From a virus: 64,000 bases of DNA. Positions 33,313 through 41,596 of the stretch are shown here, one piece after another. Made by a program: the position numbers and the translations under genes. The notes beneath the pieces are model-generated. The model made no database searches, was not told the DNA's origin, and was given only the letters and a program-made list of their open reading frames with translations. Positions within the stretch are counted from its first letter, which is position 1. Every line of letters starts with the position of its first letter. The stretch covers positions 1-64,000 of IMG/VR virus record IMGVR_UViG_3300006737_000030, one strand, 5' to 3'.

Positions 33313-34749
33313 TCACACCTCTAATTGAACATATGTTAATGTTACTGCAATGTTTGCGGTACTACCACTTTTATTAACTACCTTTGCATATATGTTAGTA
33401 GATGGTGTTGGGTCATTATTCCATCCAATAGTACCTGGAGTAATGATTTGTGTAGCACCATCAGATGTAATGATTTCTGCAAGTACACCTGAACCTGGAA
33501 GTGGATCTGTTGTTTCAGTTCTACTAGAATCAGCAGTTCTACTAACAGTATCAGTGTAAAGAGTTACCCATGCAGCATGTGATGTTTGTATTTTTAATAA
33601 ACTAAATGCTTTTGCTGCAGTAATTGTTATATCTGCTGCTGCTGTATCAGCTAAATTTGTAGCAGTTGCAGAACCAGTTGTTCTTGAAGTTAATCCACTG
33701 CCACCACCGCCACCACCAGACTGTGCTACCCAACCTGTGGTTCCTGCACCATCTGTGGATAAAACATACCCATTAGTACCTTCATCTGGAGGTAAAATAA
33801 AATTAACATTACCACTGTAATTAGCATGTAACGGTGCTTTTATACTTACTTTGTGTGCGTTATTAACCTCACAATATAAATCAATTGCTGCTACGTTTCC
33901 AGTACCAGTTCTTATAGCAACACTACCATCAGAAAGAGTTATACCACCAGTAGATCCATTACCACCAGCAGTTATATTATTTGCAGTTGAACTGCCACGA
34001 CCAGTTACTGAATCAAGAGTGTCTGTATTTATTGCAGAAAGATCTGGGGGAGTATATGTAAAAGCACCTGAAACATTATTATATGTTAAAGAACCACCAC
34101 CAGAAGCAGAAAGACTATTTGCAGAAATATCAGTTAGAGAAATACCTCCTCCACTTCCACCACCAGATAAATCTGGTCCTGCAATCCATCTAGAAGTACT
34201 ACCATCCCATTTTAAAACATGACCATCAGTTACAACACCACTAACATTAACATCTGTTATATCGTTAAGAGCAATAGCACCAACACTAGTTACATACCCA
34301 GCTTGACTGTGATCACCCCAACCATATGCTGTATCCCAATTATTAGAGTTATAATTTGAAGGAGTAATAGTTGCAGAATCAGCACCATCTTGTAAATTTA
34401 TTTGTGCTAGATTACCTAATTGAGTTACAAGTAAGTTATTTACAAAAGTTTTAGTTACTCTATTATCAATTTCACTAATTGCTCTAACACTTGTGTAGAA
34501 TAAACCATTCACACCCTCTGTAAGACTATTTGTAGTAAATTCTGTAAAATCTAATGCAAGAGTATAAGTATTAGCTGTATCATCATAAACAGCAGCAATA
34601 CCTGTGCCAGCAGTTATTAATCCATTAATTCTATCATCAATTTTCTCATTAAAATTAACATCTAGATCATTTACATCACCAGCAAGATTGTTTATCTCTT
34701 GTCTCTGTTGATCTAAAGTATATGTTATTGGTACGTTTCTTAACGTCAT
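33313..34749 (-). CDS. Tail fibre protein (478 residues)
   Basis: This fibre protein begins MTLRNVPITYTLDQQRQEIN, an N-terminal attachment motif shared with the 1331-residue fibre at 41597-45592 (MTLRNVAKDFSLEDQRQEIN). A short coiled coil (residues 10-45) is followed by beta regions with WDTAYGWGDHSQAGYVTS, HVLKWDGSTSRWIAGPDL, and gly/ser-rich linkers (GGGSGGG, SGGGGGGSGL). The C-terminal 120 residues (AFSLLKIQTSHAAWVTLYTD, GSGVLAEIITSDG, TNIYAKVVNKSG) match the C-terminus of the 37623-38255 protein, so the tip domain is duplicated. A late-promoter-like element lies at 34774-34781. Confidence 0.85.
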   Translation of the reverse strand: MTLRNVPITYTLDQQRQEINNLAGDVNDLDVNFNEKIDDRINGLITAGTGIAAVYDDTANTYTLALDFTEFTTNSLTEGVNGLFYTSVRAISEIDNRVTKTFVNNLLVTQLGNLAQINLQDGADSATITPSNYNSNNWDTAYGWGDHSQAGYVTSVGAIALNDITDVNVSGVVTDGHVLKWDGSTSRWIAGPDLSGGGSGGGISLTDISANSLSASGGGSLTYNNVSGAFTYTPPDLSAINTDTLDSVTGRGSSTANNITAGGNGSTGGITLSDGSVAIRTGTGNVAAIDLYCEVNNAHKVSIKAPLHANYSGNVNFILPPDEGTNGYVLSTDGAGTTGWVAQSGGGGGGSGLTSRTTGSATATNLADTAAADITITAAKAFSLLKIQTSHAAWVTLYTDTVSRTADSSRTETTDPLPGSGVLAEIITSDGATQIITPGTIGWNNDPTPSTNIYAKVVNKSGSTANIAVTLTYVQLEV

Positions 34750-34773
34750 GGTACTAGCATTCCTTGATAATAG

Positions 34774-34781
34774 TATTTATT
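34774..34781 (-). promoter_or_regulatory. Late-promoter-like element
   Basis: AATAAATA on the minus strand, 25 bases before ATG 34749 and adjacent to the stop of the 93-residue gene. It has one mismatch to TATAAATA. Confidence 0.38.
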
Positions 34782-34782
34782 A

Positions 34783-35064
34783 TTACGTATTGGATGGACT
34801 CCACTGTTTACCTCTTGGAAATAATTGTCCAGAACCAGGTCTTTGTGGATCTGTAAATGTTCCTGAATCAGTTAATGTAACATTAAATAATGTTGATACA
34901 GTTTTTCCAACATATGGAGTTGCTTCATCACCCCAAGATTCAAATCCATCAGGAACATTGGTAAAATTACCCAACATTGATCCCTGTAGATGCTTTGTTT
35001 TATTAGCAAACGTAACAGGAGATTCTATTGTATGAAATGAAGTAATGCCAGATCCGAAATCCAT
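34783..35064 (-). CDS. 93-residue structural protein
   Basis: The product begins MDFGSGITSFHTIESPVTFA and ends GQLFPRGKQWSPSNT. It is Gly/Ser/Thr/Pro-rich and probably beta-structured. Its ATG overlaps the TAA of the preceding 852-residue gene (TAATG), and the frame fills the gap exactly, which favours this strand over the open plus-strand frame covering nearly the same bases. No homologue is recognised; it is probably a small virion protein. Confidence 0.65.
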   Translation of the reverse strand: MDFGSGITSFHTIESPVTFANKTKHLQGSMLGNFTNVPDGFESWGDEATPYVGKTVSTLFNVTLTDSGTFTDPQRPGSGQLFPRGKQWSPSNT

Positions 35065-37622
35065 TAGGTTGTCCTCGCACAGAATGCTATACCTTTACAA
35101 GAATTACTTGAAACTCCATCATATGTTGTTTGATTAACAGTATATGAAACTTCAATAATCTTGTATATTTCAGAAGCAGAAACTTCAATTGCATCTCCAG
35201 TATGGAATGTAGTAGCACCTGGAGTCACATTAAATGGAATTACAACATAATCATCAGGAAGATAATAAGGAACTGGTGCCAAACAATTCTGTATAGGTAA
35301 TCCTTTTATTGGTTTATAATAATTAGCAGCCACTGGCATTTGTGTTGTTGCTGGTATGTCATTTTTATTTCCCAAATAATACCCAACATTATTACCATAA
35401 TCAAATTTTCCACCAGTTGCTTTTCCTACTATACCACCACCATAAGCAATATCAATTGAAGAACTATCCCCTTTAAAATCATCAATTGTAGATTTATCAT
35501 AAGAATTATCTCTGAAATATGGTTTTATTGTTCCACCATGTTGGTTATTGTTATTGTATAAATTACTAGAATAATAAGTTGCCATACTCATATCATCAGT
35601 GTTCGTACTAGTAGAATCTCTAAAGTATCCATATTCTGCACATCTTCTTAATGCGTTATTAGTATCTAAATCTTCTTGAGCTCCTGCATAACCCTTTGCC
35701 ATATTTGTCTCAAATTTGATAGTTTCTTCAGCAGAAGAGTACCATACTGGACTGAAAGATGTAAAACCACCTTGCCAAACATGATCTAAATCCCATATTC
35801 CATTACCAATAACAGTTCCTTTATGGAAATACAATGACAATTGTGATATATCATCCCCGTTAATATTTTGAACAAATTGAAGAATATGAAAGTTTGGATC
35901 TTGAGGATCATTTGTATTTGCTTTCCAAACTTGTACCTTCAATGGATAAGTATTAGCATTTGATCCTGTTGCATACTCATATTGAGCATAGTGTGTGGTA
36001 TCCCAATTAAATGATGCGTTATTTACCCAATCAAATCCTTGTACACCACCCCAACAACCTTCAGCAGTGATAGTTGTGGATGTTGGATTCCAATTTAAAT
36101 AGTTCCAACTAACTCCTGCTCCTATCTGTAATTGGTATTGATTATCAGATTTTAATCTAATACCATAGTAAGTCTTACCATAAGTTTTATTAGTATCATT
36201 GTCAATTTCTAGAATTGCTGATTTATTTTGAAGATACTTTGTATAGAAATTAGTAGTACCACTACCAACATCCAATGCCTGAACACTAGGTATAGCATTA
36301 TAAGCAGCTTGTTGTTGGGTAGTAGATGCATTGACACCAAATATAATATCATTTTCTGGTGTAGCACCACCTATTTGATTTCCTGGTATAGTAAATACTT
36401 CATCAGTAGTCCAACCTGCTGAAGATTCTGATTGAACTCTTACAGATTTAACAGCACCGAAACTATCTCCACCTACTTCTGTTCCTTTTCTAAAAACTCT
36501 AAATGTACATGCATCTCTACCTCCATTAGCAGGTACTTCATAATCCCAATAAGGAGAATGATAACTATTACTGCCCAAATAATTGTTTATACTTGCTTTA
36601 ATTTCTATAACATTCTGCATTGCTTGATGACTTTTACATTGCAATGCATAATCTCCTTGAACCCATTGATCACAATCCCAATAAACTCTTCCAGTTTCTA
36701 ATCCAAGATTTTGTGGATATGCCCTATAAGATACTCCTTGGAAATTAGTAGAATTTAATTCTCTAACATCACTATAGGTACCACCTGGGAAAGTTAAACT
36801 AGTACTTGTAGTATCAACTATAGTAAAAGGATGTCCAGGTACATTTAAATGAAATGTAATTCTATCTCCTTGTCTCATTGATACTTTAGTTACTGCAGGA
36901 AATTCAAATTCGCAAGTATATACACTAATATCTTGATTATTTGCAGGGGAACCAAAATTATGGTTACTAGCATAAGTTATTATATTAGTTTTTGCTATTG
37001 CATCAGATTGTGTTGGTGCTAACCTAATTGTATCAACATAGTTATCATTTGTTACATCACTATAACTATCAGGTAAAATTATATAATAAGTAGTACCAAC
37101 TGTTAATTCTGGTGGTACATTAGCAGCATTACCATTAGGGTTTCTTAAAACAAATGAATCACCTGTTTGATAACCATCATGATGTAATCCACTAACTTGC
37201 TCTATATCAACACCATTAGATATATTAGTAGCAAAAGTGTGCTGTCCACCTCCAAATCCACCCATCCTAACTTCACCATTTGCGTGAAAATAAGCAGGAA
37301 ACACAGCAGGTGTTAAAACATAATTACCACTTCCATTATTAGTTACTCTTATCTGTCTATATGCAACACCTGGCATTTTAATACCTTTACCACCACAATG
37401 TTGCCATTTTGCATCACCATATCCACCACCATTATATGATGTAGTAGATCCAGGAGCAAGACAATTAACAAGTACACCAGATTTTCTAGTACTAGATCCA
37501 TGAATACCAGCATCTGCTAGTACTTGTTCTATAGCATTTAAAACATCTGCTTGATCCCAACCTGTATCTCCTTCAGTGCCACCAACGTGACGAACAAAAG
37601 GTGTGTTATTTTGTATTGCCAT
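35064..37622 (-). CDS. Virion protein with second cupredoxin-like site (852 residues)
   Basis: A large structural protein starting MAIQNNTPFVRHVGGTEGDT, with an N-domain containing QADVLNAIEQVLADAGIHGS (residues 23-42). Residues about 230-355 resemble a cupredoxin-like domain: VSMRQGDRITFHLNVPGHPF gives the first His, and YALQCKSHQAMQNVIEI gives a Cys, His and Met in C-x2-H-x2-M spacing, as in the protease protein. An extra C-D-Q-W-V loop lies between them. The C-terminal half is Asn/Tyr/Gly-rich, with YYGIRLKSDNQYQLQIGAG and a short YYKPIKGLPIQNCLAPVPYY. This is a typical large particle protein; enzymatic function is not evident. Confidence 0.8.
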   Translation of the reverse strand: MAIQNNTPFVRHVGGTEGDTGWDQADVLNAIEQVLADAGIHGSSTRKSGVLVNCLAPGSTTSYNGGGYGDAKWQHCGGKGIKMPGVAYRQIRVTNNGSGNYVLTPAVFPAYFHANGEVRMGGFGGGQHTFATNISNGVDIEQVSGLHHDGYQTGDSFVLRNPNGNAANVPPELTVGTTYYIILPDSYSDVTNDNYVDTIRLAPTQSDAIAKTNIITYASNHNFGSPANNQDISVYTCEFEFPAVTKVSMRQGDRITFHLNVPGHPFTIVDTTSTSLTFPGGTYSDVRELNSTNFQGVSYRAYPQNLGLETGRVYWDCDQWVQGDYALQCKSHQAMQNVIEIKASINNYLGSNSYHSPYWDYEVPANGGRDACTFRVFRKGTEVGGDSFGAVKSVRVQSESSAGWTTDEVFTIPGNQIGGATPENDIIFGVNASTTQQQAAYNAIPSVQALDVGSGTTNFYTKYLQNKSAILEIDNDTNKTYGKTYYGIRLKSDNQYQLQIGAGVSWNYLNWNPTSTTITAEGCWGGVQGFDWVNNASFNWDTTHYAQYEYATGSNANTYPLKVQVWKANTNDPQDPNFHILQFVQNINGDDISQLSLYFHKGTVIGNGIWDLDHVWQGGFTSFSPVWYSSAEETIKFETNMAKGYAGAQEDLDTNNALRRCAEYGYFRDSTSTNTDDMSMATYYSSNLYNNNNQHGGTIKPYFRDNSYDKSTIDDFKGDSSSIDIAYGGGIVGKATGGKFDYGNNVGYYLGNKNDIPATTQMPVAANYYKPIKGLPIQNCLAPVPYYLPDDYVVIPFNVTPGATTFHTGDAIEVSASEIYKIIEVSYTVNQTTYDGVSSNSCKGIAFCARTT

Positions 37623-38255
37623 TTAATTATCGCCTATTTCTACGAGTGTTAGTTTTACTTGAATGTTCTGGGCAGAACTTGTTCTGTTAGTAACAGAAGC
37701 ATAAATGTTGTCTGTCCTAGGATTATCATTGTTAAATCCTAGTACTGAAGGTGTTAATACTACAACTTGTCCAGTAGTTGTGGTTCTGACTTCAGCAAGT
37801 AATCCTGATCCTGGACTAGGATCATTACCTTCACTTCTATTGATGTCATTATCTCTAGAAGTATCATCACAATATAACCTTACCCAGGCATCATGTGATA
37901 CTTCTATTTTAAATAATGCATAAGCATTGTATCCTGTTATATTTAGTTCTCGTGCCTCTCCTGTTGGCACTCCTATTGCAGTACCAGTAATATCCTGAAT
38001 AGAAGGAACCCCACTACCACTACCACTTTGGGCACTTTCATTATGCCATCCCTGTGCAGCAGTATAAGTTAAAACTTGATCGTCTTGAAGACTAGCAATA
38101 GTTACATTTGAAAGATCTTGAAGATTGTTTACAAGACCAGATGCTGCGACACCTTGTGCTTTCCATGAAACTGTATCCCATACCCAGGTAATACCTGCAG
38201 TGGCATCATAATGGGTATCGCCATCTGATGGATTATTGGGGAGATTTATTGCCAT
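37623..38255 (-). CDS. Short tail fibre protein (210 residues)
   Basis: The N-terminus MAINLPNNPSDGDTHYDATA with GITWVWDTVSWKAQG is a fibre attachment motif shared with the 39430-41592 protein (MSAITFPNSPSAGTQTTVNG). The middle has LQDLSNVTIASLQDDQVLTY. The C-terminal 110 residues (YALFKIEVSHDAWVRLYCDD, SGLLAEVRTTTTGQ) duplicate the tip domain of the 33313-34749 fibre. The gene abuts the next, with ATG 37622 directly after this gene's TAA at 37623. It may compete with, or form heteromers with, the longer fibre. Confidence 0.8.
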   Translation of the reverse strand: MAINLPNNPSDGDTHYDATAGITWVWDTVSWKAQGVAASGLVNNLQDLSNVTIASLQDDQVLTYTAAQGWHNESAQSGSGSGVPSIQDITGTAIGVPTGEARELNITGYNAYALFKIEVSHDAWVRLYCDDTSRDNDINRSEGNDPSPGSGLLAEVRTTTTGQVVVLTPSVLGFNNDNPRTDNIYASVTNRTSSAQNIQVKLTLVEIGDN

Positions 38256-38259
38256 TTTA

Positions 38260-38646
38260 TTATTCTTCTGGGACTATTAAAATATTATATCCTTTTGGTT
38301 GAAGTGATCCAGCAGCACTTACAGAGGCACTTTGACCATCAGCAAGGTAGAATTCATCAACAAAACCAGAACCACCAGCTTGGTATCCAACTACATTTTT
38401 CACTTGTAAAGGAGTAGTACCACTACCACTAACCATATAGGTAACATGCTTACCAAAACCAGTAAAACTTTGGTTTGTTCCACTAGTAGCAGTAGCAACA
38501 GTTACTCCAGCAATGACCTGTGTAAGTCCAGAATTATATGATTGAGAGGGATTATTATAAAAGAATGCAATGATAACACGGACATTACCACCAGTGTTAT
38601 TGGTGTATGACCAGTTACCTGTTCCTGCGTTTACTGTTGATGCCAT
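38260..38646 (-). CDS. Small structural paralogue A (128 residues)
   Basis: The first (most distal) of three tandem paralogues. The N-terminus MASTVNAGTGNWSYTNNTGG followed by NVRVIIAFFYNNPSQ has the shared 'sGtGn-sytN-tGGN-Rvii' motif, and DEFYLADGQSASVSA matches the ADG segment of its neighbours. All three are predicted to be beta-rich, secreted-like virion decoration proteins of about 120-140 residues without cysteine clusters. Function is unknown. Confidence 0.72.
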   Translation of the reverse strand: MASTVNAGTGNWSYTNNTGGNVRVIIAFFYNNPSQSYNSGLTQVIAGVTVATATSGTNQSFTGFGKHVTYMVSGSGTTPLQVKNVVGYQAGGSGFVDEFYLADGQSASVSAAGSLQPKGYNILIVPEE

Positions 38647-38655
38647 AATACTTAT

Positions 38656-39015
38656 TTATTCGTCTATTACTATAAAATTATATGTTTCCACAGAATTACC
38701 CCATACCTGGAACTGCTGCCCATCAGCAATATAACATTCCAATGGAATTTCTTCACCATCAGCAGTACCATCACCAGATGCTACAGTCATAGTATTAGTC
38801 ATACTACTAGCACCACTTCTATAAGTATTAATTGCCAATTTTAACCCATAAACTTGTGGTTCATTTACAGGACAGGTCATGTTACCAATAGTCATGGTGT
38901 TAGTCATACCACTAACATAACCAATTTTTAACCAATAGATAAGAATTCTCTGATTACCACCAGAATTATTAGTATGTGAAACATTTCCTGTTCCTGAATA
39001 TACTGTTGTTGCCAT
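38656..39015 (-). CDS. Small structural paralogue B (119 residues)
   Basis: The second tandem paralogue. The N-terminus MATTVYSGTGNVSHTNNSGG with NQRILIYWL matches its neighbours, and MTNTMTIGNMTCPV and a duplicated MTNTMTVASGDG lie in the middle. ECYIADGQQFQVWGN is the conserved ADG segment. The ATG at 39015 is one base after the stop of the upstream copy. It is probably a minor virion protein made together with paralogues A and C. Confidence 0.72.
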   Translation of the reverse strand: MATTVYSGTGNVSHTNNSGGNQRILIYWLKIGYVSGMTNTMTIGNMTCPVNEPQVYGLKLAINTYRSGASSMTNTMTVASGDGTADGEEIPLECYIADGQQFQVWGNSVETYNFIVIDE

Positions 39016-39016
39016 G

Positions 39017-39433
39017 TTATTCTGGTATTGTTAATATGTTCCATGATTTGAGAGGATATGATTCATCGAGGGTTTTAATATCTATAGAATGTGCATCAGC
39101 AAGCCATACCTCACTAACAAACATACTTTCTTTACCAGACTTGTTACCACCTATAAATCCACCTTCACTACCTACAGCAGTTACACCATAAGAACCATCT
39201 GAATGGTTAGCACCAGTAATATATCTACCTGTTCCATATGCTTGTTGGTTGGATCCACCCTGTATTTGAAACACATAATCAGAATTGGTAGGTCCAAATC
39301 TCATTTTAATACCCTGTTGATTCCCAAAGACATCCGTGCTGCATAACACATGCCCTATAATCACACGAACATTACCACCAGTAGAATTGGTGTAACTAAA
39401 ATTGCCTGTGCCTGAATGTACTGTTGCAGTCAT
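39017..39433 (-). CDS. Small structural paralogue C (138 residues)
   Basis: The third paralogue, first in transcription order. The protein starts MTATVHSGTGNFSYTNSTGG with NVRVIIGHVL; VSEVWLADAHSIDIK is the counterpart of the ADG segment. The ATG at 39433 is chosen because GGAGGA lies seven bases upstream (39446-39441) and it overlaps the preceding stop as ATGA; an in-frame TTG at 39448 is less likely. Sequence divergence among A, B and C indicates old duplications rather than a recent amplification. Confidence 0.75.
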   Translation of the reverse strand: MTATVHSGTGNFSYTNSTGGNVRVIIGHVLCSTDVFGNQQGIKMRFGPTNSDYVFQIQGGSNQQAYGTGRYITGANHSDGSYGVTAVGSEGGFIGGNKSGKESMFVSEVWLADAHSIDIKTLDESYPLKSWNILTIPE

Positions 39434-41592
39434 AATGGTATCCTCCAACTAGATTGAAATGCTGGTATTGTTGATGTTGTTGAAAGTGTTGAAGCATCAA
39501 CCCAATCCAATTGAGTACCAGTACTAGTTAAAACTTGTCCATTAGTACCTAATTGATTATCCTTATCCTGTATACCACCAGTAATTTTTACACCATCAGT
39601 GGTAGTTTTGATTTTCTCATTTCCAGCATGATTTAAAATACTCTCACCTGATAATTCAAAAATGGCATTGTGATCACCCACTGCACCAATTCTGATTTTT
39701 GCTCCTGCTGTTCTGTATGCTGGATCTCTATTATGTTCTATATGGAAATCACTATCAGAACCACAGTAAATATATGAATAGGTATCTGTATTTCTAATCT
39801 GAATCTTCTTGTCAGAAGAACCTACTTCAAAATAACTACTATCTTCAGTATCATTACCTACTCTTAATAGAGGAGCACCATATGTATTAGATCCTTCTCT
39901 TGTGTATGTTAAACCATCATCAGCATTTAAAGTATCAGCAGTTGCTGTTCCTAGGATTACTCTATCTGCTGCATTATTATTAATGGTTGTACTAGCACCA
40001 GGATCTCCTTGTAAACCTTGTGCACCTTCTAACTTACTGAAGAAAAATCTACTCTGTCTGTCATTATTCCAATCAATCTGCATACAAGTAGTAGCATCAG
40101 AAACCTCAAATTTAACTTTCTGTGTGGAAGTATCAGTAATATTAAAAACATATTCTACACTAACTTCATTGTAATGAGGATAGATCTGGGAGTCCATAAT
40201 ACTCCACTGTTTATTAACTTCAGTCCAACTTGTATTAGTTTCGGGAGTGTATGTAATTGTAGTTAAAACATTATCAGTTAATCTTTGAATCTTAATATAG
40301 TAAAGATGGCATACTGATGTTGCACCTTTAATAGCACCACCAGGAGCACTACCTCCAGATTGAGTATATCCAGTAAAGGTTAAACTTTCTAATTGACCAC
40401 TAAATGCTGGTGTGTTATTAGAAGTTCCATCATACATTATAAGTTCTTGAGGTGAACCGTTTACTCCATATTGATATGTACCACCATCTGTACGAGGCAT
40501 GAGAGCAGGATTATTCTGCTGACCATTAAAACCTAACCAACCATCACCATCATATCCAACTACAACTTTAACTACGTCTGTTAATTGCCCCTGTGTTAAG
40601 TACAGATAACTGATGTCAGCATGACTAGTATGCATTACTGTATATGTGGCACTACTACCATCAAATACATTGTCAAGATTTCTTGAAACGTCATTGCTAT
40701 TCCATACACTAGTCCAATCAGTCCTGTAATAAGATACAGTCTCACTATAACTAGGTGCTGTCTGGTTAGCAGTTCTAGGTTCTCCTTGGCATCCCAAATA
40801 TGTGTTATAAGTTGAATTGGTATATGCAGTAAAATTTGATGTGTATGTTATATTAGTAGCAAATTTACCTGCTTCAGCACCACTTGCTCTACCATAGCAA
40901 TGTACTGTTGACTTAACTCTCCAATGTCCAGTACTAGGGAATGTAAATATACCATTCTCCTCTGTCATTCCATTACCAGACTTGGCAAATCCTACCTGCG
41001 TTACCCTACCAAAATCACCCAATTCTGTATCACCACGACCAATAGTGTCATGCTTACTGCTATATCCAATACGTCCAGCACCAGGTTGTCCATTAGCAAC
41101 AGCAGATGGTGTGGCCAACCACCACATATCATGTTCTAGAGTTCCACCAGTAAAACTACCACCAGACTGTTCTACCCATTCATAGTCAGTTCCACTCCAA
41201 GAAAGAACATAGTCAGCAGTTGGATTGGACTGATTTAGGTGGGAATCGACATCAGTATTACTATACCCTGCGTTATCTACCCAAGCATAATCAGTTCCAT
41301 TCCAAGAAAGAACATATCCACTAGTAGGATTAGATTGATTTAGGTGAGCATCAACATCATTAGTATCAAATGTACTACCAGTTGCAATAGAAATAACTCC
41401 ATCATTAGCAATTTGGATACCAGTACCACCACTCTTAACACCACCTAATACTGTTGGTGATGCTATGGGTAAACTATAAAAATTTGATTGCCCAACAGCA
41501 ACCCACGTACCATCAGTAAAGGTATAAGTAATGCCATTTACTGTAGTTTGTGTTCCTGCAGAAGGACTATTTGGAAAGGTTATTGCTGACAT
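39430..41592 (-). CDS. Tail fibre protein with collagen-like segment (720 residues)
   Basis: The N-terminal attachment region MSAITFPNSPSAGTQTTVNG is shared with the 37623-38255 fibre. Two repeats with VDAHLNQSNPTSGYVLSWNG and VDSHLNQSNPTADYVLSWSG follow. A receptor-type beta domain spans about residues 160-500, with QVGFAKSGNGMTEENGIFTF and PSTGHWRVKSTV, resembling a C1q/TNF-like fibre domain. A very short Gly-X-Y stretch (GAQGLQGDPGAST) precedes a shaft with VGNDTEDSSYFEVGS repeats. The C-terminus is QLDWVDASTLS and so on. A related C-terminal beta domain occurs in the 41597-45592 fibre. Confidence 0.84.
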   Translation of the reverse strand: MSAITFPNSPSAGTQTTVNGITYTFTDGTWVAVGQSNFYSLPIASPTVLGGVKSGGTGIQIANDGVISIATGSTFDTNDVDAHLNQSNPTSGYVLSWNGTDYAWVDNAGYSNTDVDSHLNQSNPTADYVLSWSGTDYEWVEQSGGSFTGGTLEHDMWWLATPSAVANGQPGAGRIGYSSKHDTIGRGDTELGDFGRVTQVGFAKSGNGMTEENGIFTFPSTGHWRVKSTVHCYGRASGAEAGKFATNITYTSNFTAYTNSTYNTYLGCQGEPRTANQTAPSYSETVSYYRTDWTSVWNSNDVSRNLDNVFDGSSATYTVMHTSHADISYLYLTQGQLTDVVKVVVGYDGDGWLGFNGQQNNPALMPRTDGGTYQYGVNGSPQELIMYDGTSNNTPAFSGQLESLTFTGYTQSGGSAPGGAIKGATSVCHLYYIKIQRLTDNVLTTITYTPETNTSWTEVNKQWSIMDSQIYPHYNEVSVEYVFNITDTSTQKVKFEVSDATTCMQIDWNNDRQSRFFFSKLEGAQGLQGDPGASTTINNNAADRVILGTATADTLNADDGLTYTREGSNTYGAPLLRVGNDTEDSSYFEVGSSDKKIQIRNTDTYSYIYCGSDSDFHIEHNRDPAYRTAGAKIRIGAVGDHNAIFELSGESILNHAGNEKIKTTTDGVKITGGIQDKDNQLGTNGQVLTSTGTQLDWVDASTLSTTSTIPAFQSSWRIPL

Positions 41593-41596
41593 GTTA

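Noticed and set aside
34748-35035. 95-codon plus-strand frame opposite the 93-residue gene
   Set aside because: The minus-strand frame has a TAATG junction with its neighbour and fits the operon direction.
38653-38660. AATAAATA late-promoter-like sequence
   Set aside because: It lies only seven bases before ATG 38646 and inside the stop region of the upstream gene, too close to give a useful leader.
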